Positions 41,750 to 54,414 of a DNA stretch of 64,000 bases are shown one piece after another. Origin of the DNA: Arcuatula senhousia (Eukaryota > Mollusca > Bivalvia > Mytilida > Mytilidae); NCBI GenBank assembly GCA_963971305.1, contig OZ020307.1:14707501-14771500 (forward strand). Reading direction: 5' to 3'. Below the pieces are notes generated by a model, which saw nothing but the letters and a program-made list of their open reading frames with translations, had not been told where the DNA came from and did no database searches. Numbering within the stretch: position 1 is the first letter of the stretch; every line of letters starts with the position of its first letter. The position numbers were made by a program, and so were the translations under genes.

Positions 41750-42935
41750 AAGAAAGCGTCTTTGAAAATTTTTCTTTTGTGGCAAATAAGGCGATTGAGT
41801 AAAAGTAATAGTTCATAGTAATATTTTAATAGTCTTGAATATAAGAGTAACACTAGCAGTCACAATTCATTCATTTTCCCTCATAAACAATATACGTGAT
41901 CTGAAGTGACAAATAAACATGCCCACTCTAACCAGTAAGATTTAGATCCTTAAAGTAGCTGTCGTATTATTGGATTGCCATCAAACCAGGTCTGACACCA
42001 TCACATAAGTAGTAAGATATAAAGCAGCATGACTTTATGAATGCTCTATTTAAACACCAATATGGCCATATCAATTTCATATCTTGATTGAATCGATTTA
42101 CTAATACACAAGGGGTGTAAAAGTAGTTTTTAAAACAAGGATGAAAGTGCGTTGAGAAAATGTCATCTGGTTTATGGAACATTTATTAATTATATTGACT
42201 TTTTACTAAAATGCTGCCGCCTTTTAAACGTTGATGAGTATCTTTCTGTATCAGCTTTGATGTAAACAGTGGGGAATTAAGTCAATTTGTTATAACTCTT
42301 TCGTCAGAAATTATGCTTATTTCATTATGTCAGGTAAGTAAAACTTTTCTTGCTATAGTCTACCTTTGTAAAGATTATTGGAGTTTGATGTTACATTTAT
42401 GTTTAATATGACTTTTGAATATGTTTTAAACAATGAAAGGACTACTAAGGGTTTGAATCAACACTATGTAAAAATTAAATGAAAAAAACTGGTTCAACTG
42501 TTCCAAGAAAATTACAATAAATTATATTCCAATCTTTACACTGTACGACAAAACATGACCATTGCCCTGCATGAACCAGCAGCTAGGAGAAGCTTTTAAC
42601 TACATATCGGGGGATGAAAATTAACGCATTTGGGAATAACCAAAGGTTTTACTTGATTTACATGATAAGTGCTGATTCTTTTAAGTTGAATCAAGTATAC
42701 AATGGAATCTCTAAGATTTGTGGAGAAATGTAATTCAATATTAATCTAAAGGTTTTTGAAAATAGTATCCAGTAGATTAACTTAATATACAGAAATACTT
42801 TTACTACATCGGGTATATTAAAAGTAATGTACAAACATGTACTTGTATTTTGTAAACTTATCTGTTTTAATATTTTTAGTTCGTCAGATCAGCTTTTGAA
42901 AGTACTTAACTTTCATAAATCGTTTACCAATTAAA
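41750..42935. other. AT-rich spacer with one strong splice donor
   Basis: ATGCTTATTTCATTATGTCAG|GTAAGT at 42312-42338 could be the end of a 5' exon (MLISLCQ). Without further exons this is only a candidate. Nothing else is seen. Confidence 0.3.
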
Positions 42936-42939
42936 ATTA

Positions 42940-43030
42940 CAAAGTTCCAGACAATAAATTGCTGCGCCTGACTCTCGTTTGGTCTATTAAAGATTCACCA
43001 GTAGCGCTCTACCCAAGAATTAAAAATGTC
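42940..43030 (+). repeat. F4 interior fragment
   Basis: AAAGTTCCAGACAATAAATTG..GCGCCTGACTCTCGTTT..GATTCACCAGTAGCGCTCTACC matches the interior of 30732-30977 without its TIRs. Confidence 0.65.
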
Positions 43031-43189
43031 AAACATTACATATGTACATGAATGTGAAGCATAAAACAATAAAACCGAAACGCCGAATTGGAAACCAAAA
43101 ATGAATAAGGTTAACCTATGTCTAGGGTATGAAGAACCTTAAGGTTTTGATAATTTTGCAATTTAAAAGCATAATTTCTAGCTTTGATG

Positions 43190-43600
43190 TTTTTCAACAC
43201 ATAAGTTTTGACGCCGGAGTTGAAGTTGTCCGACGACTGCTAAAAGGAGTTGATTGTCAAACTGTTTTATTTTGCATATTTTTCATATCATAATCATAAA
43301 AACCGTAATTGCTTAAGAAAATTTATCATAGCAAAAATGTTTAGGTACGTAAACATAAATCTACATAAGTTTTTAGTATCAAAATTGTGTGATCAGTTGT
43401 GGACGAGTAATCCCCTTTTCATATTTTGATTAATTTCAACTGATTTTTATAAAACATTCATTCTTCTCTAAATTCTCTGAAAACCTAATTATACACTTTG
43501 AGTCTTCTACCAACTTAGTGAAACATGCCAACATGGTTGCCATTGCTAAATAGATCGGGGAATGTCAGGCTACAGTTTTTGGCTTAAAGCTCAAAAACGT
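43190..43600 (-). repeat. F1-core remnant
   Basis: GAAGTTGTCCGACGACTGCTAAAAGG and the later AACATGCCAACATGGTTGCC..GGCTTAAAGCTCAAAAA phrases follow F1 order loosely. Strongly decayed. Confidence 0.35.
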
Positions 43601-43744
43601 ATAATCCATGGAGAAAAAAAGGAAACACTATCATCAAAAGATGCAAAACTCGTCAAGTTGTGACATCTTATAGGAATTATTTTCTTTTATATGAAATTTG
43701 AACCGTTTTGGCAGCTTCCTCCATTTTATTTTGAAAGCCGTACG

Positions 43745-44750
43745 TTTGTTAAAGAGCATTGTTCAGATCGTTGAGATCTTCGTCAATGAGATAGGACCAA
43801 AATTATCTGGTAAATAACCGTCTTTTTATTCTCATTTTACTGCGTTGATAACTGCTGCTAATGCACCAGAAGTCCCAGAGTGTTAGAATATGCCTAGTTG
43901 ACAGACTATAGTGTGACACGAATTGGAATTTTACCAATATATTTTGATATTTTTTTATTATTGAAATCTTTGATTGTCTAATATATCAAATTTGTGTTTA
44001 ACACCAGGTTACTTTCATTGTACTGCACATGGGCGATATCCTTTCTGTTGAACTTGGCTTCCTTGCTCACGGTTTCCGATTGTCTGAATTTTAAATTGTT
44101 TAAAACACAAGGTTCTTTCCCTTGTACCGCATATTTTCGATATTCTTGATGCTAAGGTTCGTACTTTTATTTCAATATAATATTTTGCTTTTGTTTTTCG
44201 ACCTTCCAATGTTTTAATTCAATTGCTGCTGGTGAGAGGTTATTCTTTGGAATATACATATACAGCAGATACAGCATGATCAAATTACAAACGATTCTGT
44301 TTTACTTGAAATAGATCGGTTCTTCATATTCTAAAGTCAATGTCGAAGAATATTTGGTAATAAATACTAAAAAATACTCTTCAGCTGCTTAATTTTATCC
44401 AAAGGAATAGGAAGATAAAAAAACGTCTGAAACCTTAAACAAGTATTTTCATACTCCTAGACAATGACAGTTATATCCATGGTTTTTAATTAGATCGCAT
44501 TATAATTTGATCTTGGGTCACTTCTATCCAAAGAAGAAGCGACCTATTGAATACTGCTAAATTAGTTTTAATCTCAAGGTTTCACAAACGTTGTGCGAGC
44601 ATCTAAGTTCCAAATTAACGAATGAAGACGTGGAGAGAGATTTGCTGCAAATTAATTAGAATGATAACATTTTTTAAGTGAAATCATTAAATGGCGTAGC
44701 TAACTTTTTTTGGTATGAACAATAAACTTACATTATAGTCTTAATTAAAA
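43745..44750. other. AT-rich spacer
   Basis: A diverged local duplication (about 44000-44055 and 44100-44155, AGGTT.CTTTC.TTGTAC.GCA) is visible. No gene. Confidence 0.4.
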
Positions 44751-44757
44751 TTGAACT

Positions 44758-44889
44758 AAGGGAGCGATCATTTGCTTTTTAGGGGGTGGGCGAAAATTAA
44801 ATCCAGGCTCGGTTTTTTCCGAAAATAAAAAGTCAGGTCTAAGAAAATATCCATAGCCCCCCATTTAAGTCAAATGGTTGCTCCCTAAG
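44758..44889. mobile_element. P-family foldback MITE, short copy
   Basis: Left AGGGAGCGATCATTTGCTTTTTAGGGGG; right CCCCCCATTTAAGTCAAATGG..TGCTCCCT. 132 bp, the shortest member. Confidence 0.75.
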
Positions 44890-45320
44890 ATGACAATCAA
44901 ACGAAATGATGATACATATTAAAAACGAAAATCCAACTCGAGAATATCAACCTTGTGCAATATAAGTAAAGAACTTTTTTTTAATCAAAAGCAATATTAG
45001 TAATGTTAATTTAACCTTTAAAATCCTTTTACAAAAATCCATAATTTTAAAAAATCTATTAAATTGAGATATTCACGGGTGTGACTAGTTTTTATTTACT
45101 TTTAATAAAATGTAAAATACGTTATAAATAAATTAGTTAGCTCAAACGAACAGTCACTCCAGGACATGCCTCTAAAATCAAACGACAGGTTAAAAGTACA
45201 TGTCAAGTGTGTTATATAGATATAAATTATAAATTGATTTTTAAAATACATTAGTATAGATATAAGGAAGAAAAAAAGAAATGTTAATATTGCTTTTGCT
45301 AATATTTTCGTTTCGTGTAG

Positions 45321-45850
45321 CACCCGGGTGGCGAATAGCCCCATAGAAGAGCCTAACTTGTCGTAAGAGGCGACATCGGGTTAGAGATCAGCAAAGAGAG
45401 ACCAAGGTGTGTACCCTAATCGATCCTTGTGTGTATTGTTGTCAGGTCATAAAACAAAAAGCCTGACCACTGAATGTAGTGAGCAAAACGTGTGTAGAGA
45501 GTGCTTCCTTTGTTTCCCCATCTCATCCCCCACATTTCTCATCATCAACGAATTCATTCATTCTATCAGTCTTTTCGTGTTATTCGCCATTTTGAAACAG
45601 TGATTAATGTTGGATTTTTTTTTCTCGTGATTAAAGAGGAATGTCCCTTTGCAACTAGTGTTTGCCATGTGTCGAACAGCCCATTAAACACAACCGCAAG
45701 TGTAAAATGTTCCAGAGAACTCCTAACTAAAATCTACGTTTTCGCTGGAAGAGTGTCCGTCTGGTACTGTTCGGAATTCTGCAATACCCTTTGAAAAGTA
45801 TATAGTGTTGCTTTAAGTAGCTATAGGGCGTTAAACACGAACTTACTCAT
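45321..45850 (+). mobile_element. SINE B-type element, near complete
   Basis: It opens ACCCGGGTGGCGAATAGCCCC..GAGCCTAACTTGTCGTAAGAGGCGACATCGGG, continues GTCAGGTCATAAAACAAAAAGCCTGACC..CACATTTCTCATCATC, and ends GGGCGTTAAACACGAACTTACTC. The head is like SINE A and the tail like SINE B. About 200 bp (45600-45800) is not seen in other copies. Confidence 0.65.
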
Positions 45851-46529
45851 TATTGTGTTCTGTTGCAGTTTTTTATATACACGTGGTATACTTCAAAGTG
45901 TTCTCAAACTTATTCGACAAGAACGACACCCCAAAAAATCCCCAAAATCCAATTCGAAAAATCAATTAAATTCCTCAAAGCTAATTGCTTGCAGTCATAA
46001 AATTAAACATTAGATGTGTATCAAATATTTTTAAGTGCAAGCATAATAAACAATTATGTTAAAAGGCCTAATACAGATATTTCGCTCTCTTAATATGATA
46101 TGTATTCATAATAATAATTGTTCAACAGAAAGTATATCACTCACGGAAACCCCCTTGAAAATATTCTTTACAAGTTAATCAGTATTAGGTTTACTTTCAA
46201 TTAAGGAGTGGCAATTCGGCTACATCCGGATACATACTATTTCATGAAATACTTACGATAGACGGAGTCATAGGGCAATCGAGTATAGCTTGTCGTTGAA
46301 AAAATAAGGGTTTGATTTCTAGTAGATGTATGGGCCATTGTACCCGGATGCAGTTGTTTTGAAAAATTTAGATAATTTGATCTCTCGATATTCAAACTGC
46401 TTAACGGCTGTGATTGTTAAAAGTTGTATAGGGATAGGATAGACAATTTGAAGCGTTCGCGTTAGAGTAACAAAAAATAAAGTGTTGGACCAAAACGTAT
46501 CGCTTGATCACAATAAAATTTTAGTTCAG

Positions 46530-46815
46530 AACTGGTCTCGAGCAATGCCATGCTTCATTCACGTAAAAGACCCCTTTGTGGACCGCCAAGTAGTGCACCA
46601 CATATGCTAAATTGTCCGCCCTTACCCACCTCTCCCATTTTGTGGTTCTTTAAAATTTAGTTCCTTTGTTTCCCACCCCATCCCCATATTTCATTTATTA
46701 TCATCATTTCATGTTCATTTTATCATCCTTTTTTCATGTTCATCGCCTGAAAATAACCTATACAGCGTTAACGTTGCACGGGCGTAAAACACCAACTCAC
46801 TCACTCACAGATTTC
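46530..46815 (+). mobile_element. SINE B, 3' two thirds
   Basis: CACGTAAAAGACCCCTTTGTGGACCGCC, CCCTTACCCACCTC, CATGTTCATTTTATCATCC and CATCGCCTGAAAATAACC, ending GGGCGTAAAACACCAACTCACTCACTCAC. The (ACTC)n tail marks the 3' end. Confidence 0.75.
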
Positions 46816-46872
46816 TTAATTGTCATCCTTTTCATGTTCATCGCTTTTATAGTGTTACTTTAGCAGTAAAGC

Positions 46873-47375
46873 TTAATTAGTTAGTAAGTTATTGGTTTAC
46901 TCCCAAGCAGTACGAATCGGCTATATCAGGGAGATGAACAGTCAAGGGATGATTCATTGAACATGTGGAGGGTAAACATGTAATGACACAATGCAAATCG
47001 GGGAGGAGAGTAATGACTGCCACTGGAAAAGGGAGTAATGGTAGGAACAATTAAGCCTACTTCATGGGGATCTTACGGGTCCTACTCTTACCGAGACCTA
47101 CAGCATAGTTCTTTTAGGTGCGAGGAACGTGATATTTCCCCAACACGATGCACCACAATGGTTTGGGTTAAGGTTGTTCGCATTTTTAATGTATTCACCG
47201 GTAATCATTATGATAGGGCATACCCATTTAACCACCTGGGGCATACATCCCGGTCGCTTTGTGGGCAAGGTATCCTCACTCGATATCAGGATTTGGAGCA
47301 CCCTTTAGTGGACTTTTATCGATAAGCTTAGTGAGCGCTGCTGTTTTGCAAATCCGCCACCAGGAACCCGCCAGG
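46873..47375 (-). mobile_element. SINE A, near full-length (minus)
   Basis: Reading plus: TTAGTTAGTAAGTTATTGG..ACTCCCAAGCAGTACG.., GGGGATCTTACGGGTCCTACTCTTACCGAGACC.., GGGGCATACATCCCGGTCGCTTTGTGGG.., ending near CCACCAGGAACCCGCCAGGG. Complete order, moderate divergence. Confidence 0.85.
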
Positions 47376-47739
47376 GTTGCACATAAAAAAAATGGTCTTT
47401 AATATTTTTTAATATTTTTAACTGCTCTGTTTGTAAATCATGGTAGTTTGTATCAAATCGCGTTTTAATTACTTTATTGGTTTAAATGTTAAACATGATA
47501 AAATATTTTCTATAAGGTATCGAGTCAAACACTGTTTAATTAAATTAATCCGCTCTAAAGTTGATAATTACACCCTAGATAATTACTTTTAGTTTAATTA
47601 AAAGCCTTACCATGATTAATTATAATCTTTACAAATGTACTTTTACTTCATCCACGATTGCATAATTTTGTTTTAATATAAATTGCTAGAATAAATAAAT
47701 TTCTAATATTCTTTCGAACATCGTTCATGTTTCGGTAGC

Positions 47740-48170
47740 AATATAGGTCTGTCAGCACAGCAGCGCTTACCTTGTCGGTAAAATCCACTAATTAGAGCCC
47801 AGCACTCATCATGAGGGTCGGGGCGCTCTACATACAAAGCGACTGAAATTTAGGGGTAACTTTGTCGTTTGCATGTTGTTGTCATCGGTCCAGGAAACAT
47901 TTAACCTTATCACTAATCATAGATAGGGGTGTACTTTGTGGGGGTAGGGGAATTTTCACGTACGCTTAGGAACACTGCTACAGGTTTCGGAAGGGTAAGA
48001 CCCGTAGGATTCCCTTCGGTAAATTGCAACTTTCACGTCTTTTTTAGTTTGCAATCAACACTCGTCCCGTCCTTATCCAGATGATCATATTATTTCATGT
48101 TCATTTTATCACACCTTTCATGTTAGGTTCATCTCTCAGTTATATCCGAAATATTGCATCTTGAAACTTG
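47740..48170 (+). repeat. Diverged SINE A
   Basis: CAGCAGCGCTTACCTTGTCGGTAAAATCCACT.., AAAGCGACTGAAAT.., CACTGCTACAGGTTTCGGAAGGGTAAGACCCGTAGGATTCCC, CATGTTAGGTTCATCTC. The tail is lost. Confidence 0.75.
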
Positions 48171-48274
48171 AAATAAATCAAAGCTTTTATTGGGGGAGGG
48201 GGATGTAGTGAAAGAAGACAAATTAAGTTAGGGTAAAAAAAGTCTGGGCGGATTGATTGATTGATTACTGTTTG

Positions 48275-48425
48275 TTAAATTTTAGACGTCCATTCGACAG
48301 TATTATACTATTTGAGTAATAATTAGGAACAGAACAAACTGAAACAACAAACTGAATCGTGTAGATCTATCCAGGATACAGTACTAGTACTTACAACAAA
48401 GACCCATGTATGTCATTTGATAAGG
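48275..48425 (+). repeat. Dispersed repeat R4, copy 2
   Basis: See 21797-21990: GAACAAACTGAAACAACAAACTGAATCGTGTA..ATCCAGGATACAG..CAAAGACCCATG. It is preceded by a (GATT)n tract at 48249-48264. Confidence 0.65.
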
Positions 48426-48739
48426 GCCAATGTATGACCATGCAAAGATGAGAAAAAATGATCAAATCTCATGAGAAAGGCCTCATGTTCCCGAAACGAA
48501 CCATAGGCCAATGTTCTCAGAAAGTGGCGAAACACTTGGTAAATATTTTGCAAAATCTGAAAACCTTTCATTATGGTGACTGATAAAGAAGAACCCTTAC
48601 TTGAAATGACAGAATGGGATATAGCCAACCCTTACCCAGTTTCACATAAAAAAAACCCTTATCTTTCAAAGAAAAATGGCGAAATCTTGTTAAACCGACG
48701 CACAAAAAGAAAGAAAGCGGTTAATCTGAAGAGAAGTAA

Positions 48740-48850
48740 AATATGGTCAACGGGGGTGGCACGATGTAAAAGACCCCCTGTGATAATTTAGCTTTCTCCT
48801 CTACCTATGGGATCTTTTAATATTGCACAAACGTGACTTTATAAGCACAA
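48740..48850. repeat. SINE core fragment
   Basis: GGTGGCACGATGTAAAAGACCCCCTGTG and TATGGGATCTTTTAATATTGCACAAACGTGAC resemble SINE B core phrases. Confidence 0.4.
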
Positions 48851-49149
48851 TCTTCGTTTTGAGATGGTGTATCTTTCAAACGGATATACAAGGCCATTAT
48901 TCTAAACCCCTGAATTCATCTGATGCAAGTCATGAGGGAAAATAGAAAATAGGTAGAATGCTAAAAATAAGTAACAGACCCAACTACAATTAAAAACCTG
49001 AAACCAAAACGTTGTCCCCTAATCGTTACTAATGAATGAAATGAATTTGAGAGATATTTCACGTGTATGTTTAAGTTTTGTACTAAACCGTTATTCAAAT
49101 ATCGTGCGTGCTGGTTTTCTATCCTCGACCATGACGTTACAACTACACG

Positions 49150-49425
49150 TAGGGCTACACCACCCACTAGAAATTAGGTTAATGTGACCTATATTTTATG
49201 CATGAACGACTTTGGTAAAGTTCTTGGTTAAGGTCCATTACTTGGATACTAGATGTGCGGGGTCAATGATATTTCACCACTAGATGTGTCTTGGGTAAGA
49301 TGACACCACCCACTAGAAATTAGGTCACTGTGACCTATACTTTATCCATGAACAACTTTGGTTAAGTTCTTGGTTAAGATCCATAACCCAAGGGGGTCAA
49401 TGATATTTCAATAACGGGAGGGCCA
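49150..49425 (+). repeat. Tandem duplication with a perfect AGGTCAnnnTGACCT
   Basis: CACCACCCACTAGAAATTAGGT..GTGACCTATA.TTTAT.CATGAAC.ACTTTGGT..AAGTTCTTGGTTAAG occurs at 49159-49235 and 49301-49380. The second copy holds AGGTCACTGTGACCT (49322-49336), a perfect inverted nuclear-receptor site with 3-nt spacing. The first has AGGTTAATGTGACCT. Confidence 0.8.
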
Positions 49426-49429
49426 TCCT

Positions 49430-49980
49430 GTGGCTCATAGGCACATTTTCTAGTTTTCCTTTTGTCACAATTGTCTATCATTTCCACCAGAAATCATAAA
49501 ATCTTTGGTATAAAAAAGTTGAGTAGTGACCATCCTTAATTATGGATCCCAACTGTCTTTGCTTTATCATTTTGTTTAACTTGTGTATATTTCTTACTTT
49601 CATTTATTTTTTACTAGAATATATAACAAATCTGTAAACACTTGATGTATGCAAGAAAGACTTTTTCTGACGCAGTGGTCAAAATGTCAATTCGTTTGTG
49701 AATAAGCGAAGGAATTAATTGATCATAAACCTTCCGTTAGGGTCATAGTTTCGTTTTACCAGTTAATTAAAAGGAAATGAGATGGTGGAAATAACGGTCG
49801 TTGATTTTTTTTATTGGACAAACAAGTTTAGTTTAGCCCAAAACACTAGTTTTTAGATCGGTGTAATACTGGACAAGGATGAATCTTTTGTTCAAAAACA
49901 TGTATTCCATTTTTTTTAATTCTATATCAGCATTTATAAATCGATTGTTGCATTAGTATCATATACAAGGTTGACGCAAA
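49430..49980. other. AT-rich spacer
   Basis: Nothing recognised. Confidence 0.4.
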
Positions 49981-49984
49981 TAAG

Positions 49985-50345
49985 CAGAGGTACCAATGGA
50001 GCATCCGAAAGGACAGAGACAAAACCAGTTAACACCTATGAGAACAGGACAAAAAAAAACAGACAACATAATACACAGAAATTTGAAAACAACTAAATAG
50101 CAATCAACAACGAGAACTCAAGTCGTTACGAGAGTGAACTCGGGTGCTCACAAAGAGTTAGCAGTTGCTGCTTGCTAGTGCACGCCAGTCGCGCTGCCAA
50201 CCTTCAACTCATTGTGTCAAATCCGGTAAAGGAAGACAAAACAAAACTCCTACATGTATGACAAACCAGAATCATCACTCTTTTGAGATATTGAAATCCA
50301 AATTTTGTGTCAGACATACGCTCTGCTAAGGAAATTGATGCAAGT
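49985..50345 (-). repeat. RT-element 3' end (minus)
   Basis: AGAGGTACCAATGGAGCATCCG.., GAGAGTGAACTCGGGTGCTCACAAAGAGTTAGC.., GTGTCAAATCCGGTAAAGGAAGACAAAAC.., GACAAACCAGAATCATCACTC. Same subfamily as 60240-60495. Confidence 0.7.
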
Positions 50346-50379
50346 CCCAGTCCCACAAGCTCAATAATAACGAATCAAT

Positions 50380-51560
50380 TGTGATACGTAAACTCCATAA
50401 CCTAGAGCGGACGGAATGTTGCTACATAAGAAGGCCATGTTGACGATTAGAAAGATAGAGTCATTACGCTTGTCAAAGAGTTTCGATGAAAGTTTTTTCT
50501 TAGGAGTCTATTTCGAGATGAAGATACCAATATTTGATTTATGCTTTATTGATATAAAAGTAATTCTTTATAAGCAATCTCAATGATCCACGCTTCCGAG
50601 GGCGGTTTGAAAAGACAATTAAGGCCACATTATCGAGCATGGTATATGAGCTATTATGTATAATAGGACATTTTCTGCACTTATATTTTAATTTTCCATT
50701 AAGCAACCCATAGCGGGGATGTAACCCCATTTTAATATAGTCTTAACATAGAATGAAACCCGATGGCATTACTTCTCCCTTAAGTTGGCAAATAAGTGAA
50801 TAGCTATTGTTTGATTTTTTTGACTTTTTTTGGGGGGGGGGGGTGATCAGTTTTCAAGGACCTCTTATATATTGTTTTAATTCGATGTGGCTTCTTTTGT
50901 TTCCAGAACTTTGAAGACTTTTAACACATATATATAATCAAAGAAATATTCTAGAAACCGGTTCTTTTTTAGTCCAGTACGGTTACAGTTATGCTTAAAT
51001 GGTGAGAAACAGCACGCTCATAATATTTATGTCCCGCAATGTCGTGCGGTAGGTAATAACTAAATTGAATTCTAAGAAATGTTAATAAACATGCAGAAAG
51101 TGTATCCTTCCTTGTCCTTTCGGACCGCCCCCGAAAGTATGGATCATTAAGATTACTTATATTTCTTAAAACACAAATCCAATATTTGTATCAAGCTGAT
51201 ACGATACTAGTAAGTTATTATTGAAATTTATTCAAAAAGCCTCAAAGATATAATATTAACATCCAACTAACAAATTGTCTAAAAATAAATTTTGGATTCA
51301 CGATTGGTTTATTTACAAAAAATGCATGCAAAAGTAAGTCTTTCATTTTTTTTTAATTTGTGTAAACTTTCAAATTGTGTTGTAAGTGTTTTATACAGTC
51401 AAATTAAAATATTTATGCAACAAAAATAAACAAACCGCCACAAAAGACATATTTAGGTATAAATGTACACAAAAATGTCTCGTATAACGGTGTAAAAGAG
51501 GACGATCTCGAGTAATCGGTGGTGTCCTCCAACATTAAAACTGACCTTAAAGCCAATATA
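50380..51560. other. AT-rich spacer
   Basis: The stretch contains a G10 run near 50833. No gene is recognised. Confidence 0.4.
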
Positions 51561-51568
51561 ACGTGTGT

Positions 51569-52328
51569 TAGGGACCGACCATTTAACTGGAAGGGTGCTC
51601 TTTGTTTTTTCCTTAAAAAATGATTTAGTCCATAAAAATATTTTGAAAATGATCTAGTCCAAAAACATATTTTGAAAGCGATATTTGACGAAAAAAACAT
51701 TTTGGCAGCAGAGGATAAGAAAGAAAAAATCTGAAGAAGGATTTCTGCTATAATATGGAGTAGGTATTGCCTAAATGCGAGCATAGCTAAATTTTTTGTT
51801 CTAAATGTCGACATTCAGGGCCATCGCTATCATTTAATTTCCAATATTTCCATTTGCTTATTTTGGGGCGAAATGGTATGGGGCGATTAAGCTTCGAGAC
51901 ACGTTAGTTTCGTACGTGCATATAACCAGGACGAAACGAGCAGCTTTTGTGTATTTATTATTTTAAGAATATTAATTTCTTGTAAAAAGCGCAATTTATT
52001 ATTTTTTAAGCATTATTTCTTTTCTTATAAATTTATTTTAACATTCGGTCCGGTCCTGTAAAAATAATAACCCTTTCCGGACCATAAAAAATCTAAATCA
52101 TCATTAGCAAATTTCTCGCGGAAACAAATACCGTAGAGCTCTCCGCTCTGCCCGCTTGCGAGCTATGCTCGCTATAAAATAATGTCACTTAAATGCTTAT
52201 AATGAAAAAAAATATTCTGTCGCGATACCTTCAATAAATAAAAAGTCTGTCGAGACGCATTCAAATCATTTTTCTGGCAAAAAAAAACCAAAAAAACAAG
52301 CCCCCTCTTTCAAGTTAAATGGTCCGTC
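51569..52328. mobile_element. P-family foldback MITE, long copy with internal insert
   Basis: Left AGGGACCGACCATTTAACTGG; right CCCCCTCTTTCAAGTTAAATGGTCCGTCCC. The AAATATTTTG-rich centre appears on both sides of about 390 bp of other sequence (about 51800-52190), suggesting a nested insertion of unknown type. Confidence 0.6.
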
Positions 52329-52477
52329 CCATAGACACGAACACAGACAACATGGTCACTCGAGTTTTACATGCATACATGTCTGTGTACCAACATTCTA
52401 CCAAAAACAGTACAAGTCTATTGACGCTTTCTTTTTTTCTACAAAGTTCTACCATGATTAGTTCTAATTGTCATAAT

Positions 52478-52660
52478 AAGAGGCTCCCAGGGGCCTGCAT
52501 TGCTCACCTGACTTAATTGCTTGCATTCTTAGACTCAAAGGTTTAAAGAGCCACAAGGTAAATAAGTGGTCACCAGACAACATTAATTAACTTTAAAAAA
52601 AAACTAACCCTTTTAGCAAACGAAAGTTTGTTGTTATTGTCTACAGTTTGCCAGCTATAA
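52478..52660 (+). repeat. F1 5' end
   Basis: AAGAGGCTCCCAGGGGCCTGC then ATTGCTCACCTGAC is the F1 5' end. The element is interrupted by SINE A (52668) and later by R3 (53370), with core text in between (53040-53365). Confidence 0.65.
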
Positions 52661-52667
52661 GGCATAA

Positions 52668-53025
52668 ACTACCCGTACGGTTTCCGAGTGGCGAATAGGC
52701 CAGCAGCAGCACTAATCTCGTCAATAAAAGTCCACCAAAGGGCGATTAGAAACCTGACATCGAATTAGGCCGCCTTGTCCACAAAACGACTTGGATGTTT
52801 ACCCCAGGTGGTTGAAATGGACAGCCCTGCCATAATGAATGCCTGGTTCGTCAGACAAGTATGCGGTAAACTTGACCACAAACCCCAGTTGTACACCATA
52901 GTGGGAAAATTGTAAAGTAACAACCCTGCTGCGGGTCTCGGTAAGAGGACCCATAGGATCCCATGCAGGAGGCTATTCACTGTCCCTACCCACCACTCCT
53001 TTTTCAATTGGCACACAAAACCCTA
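52668..53025 (+). mobile_element. SINE A, 3' truncated
   Basis: ACCCGTACGGTTTCCGAGTGGCG to CACCACTCCTTTTTCAATTGGCA in SINE A order; the last third is missing. Confidence 0.8.
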
Positions 53026-53369
53026 TGATCAATTTTGATACTAAAAGACATTGAGCTTTGTAAACGCTTATTTCGGAAATCAAGAAAAGGGCAACAACGC
53101 CTTGATGGGTCGTTGGATCTTTTTTTTCAAATTTTTAGGGCAAGTAGATCTAAAAGGGCTTACACTTGGTCCTAGTCATAACTTTAATATCAGTGACCAG
53201 ATTAAAATTATTTGCATAAAACTACTATTTACCCCCTAGGTTCTATTGTAGCAACAGCAGCTATGTCATTCAACAAATAAAAAGTCAGAACATTAGTTTT
53301 GTACAACCCATGCTATACGAATAACTAACTACACCAAGTTTTATTGCAATTAAACGTATGGTATATAAT

Positions 53370-53665
53370 AAAGGTAATAACAAAACTACCGAACTTGAAT
53401 GATCAATCTCATACTCCAGAGAAAATGACAAAAACGAATCAGTCATACCGGAGAATTGGTGGATCGCAATGGTCCTGACTTGGTACAGGCATTTCAAACG
53501 AAATGGTGGGTTAAACCAGGTTTTATGGCGCCAAACCTCCCTCTTCCATTTCGACCTTGGGATCCGGTAATGACCATAGATAGGGATATTGAGGTGATCA
53601 TCTCAGTACAGCAGACCAGTCAAACACTAATTAAAACAATTAACCACCATATCTTTTAACTCAAT
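53370..53665 (+). repeat. Dispersed repeat R3, copy 2
   Basis: Near-identical to 18366-18680, with a short deletion after GTAATGACCATAGA. Confidence 0.75.
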
Positions 53666-53669
53666 TTTG

Positions 53670-54060
53670 AACTTTTCTACTAGTGGATGTTAACGAAAAA
53701 AGAATGGTGTCAGATAAGTGAACGATTTTCATTTTAACAAGGAATGGCCATTAAAATGCAGCTCAATGTTGATATTCTAAGGGGAATAACTCTTAGAAGA
53801 AATGGTCCTCTCACTTTGACACTGTTACATATTTTGTATATCTTGACGTGCTTTTAAAACAATATAAATTTCCTTGCTCAAATATCTTTTATAGTAAAAG
53901 ATATTGAAATTAAAAAGTGCAAATTTTCGAAAATATCAGGAAAAGGCTGGTAGTTGGACCTTCTTCACATTGTCCGACCAGGAAAATCTTGAAGCTAATA
54001 ACTGGAGTCCATTATTTTTTTAAATTGTCAAATGACGCCTTATAGGGGTTATTACCCCTT
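53670..54060 (+). repeat. F1-core remnants
   Basis: AAGGGGAATAACTCTTAGAAG.AATGG, TTTTATAGTAAAAGATATTG and AAATTGTCAAATGACGCCTTATAGGGG are F1-type phrases also found at 61930-62120. No ORF. Confidence 0.45.
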
Positions 54061-54414
54061 GAACGCCAAATATATTGGTTATGGCTTTATAGTTTGTGCA
54101 CGATAGGAGAATTACATCAATTTGTAATAGACAAGTAGATAAATTTATTAGCGAAAGGGAAAGTGTTTTCATAAGCACCATGACTATAGAGCATTTTACG
54201 ATGAGAAAACTCCAGGACTTGTGTACTTTCGTACTTATCAGAAGTTTTGTTCTTAAATAATTTTCTTTGAACAATTCTTTGTCATAGTGTAAAAGTAGAC
54301 ATGCAATTTAGGTTAATAAATGCATAATATTTTTGGATTTTGGTTTTGCATTGATTTATTTTGAACACATTACGGTTTAGAGTTATCGTTCTTTATCTTG
54401 TTTTTATTTTTCAG

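Noticed and set aside
42312..42338. Possible first coding exon ending CAG|GTAAGT
   Set aside because: Only seven codons and no partner exon in frame with the TM exon at 54415; kept as a note only.
48573..48791. 72-codon charged ORF
   Set aside because: Its 3' part overlaps a SINE core fragment and no domain or splice borders are visible.
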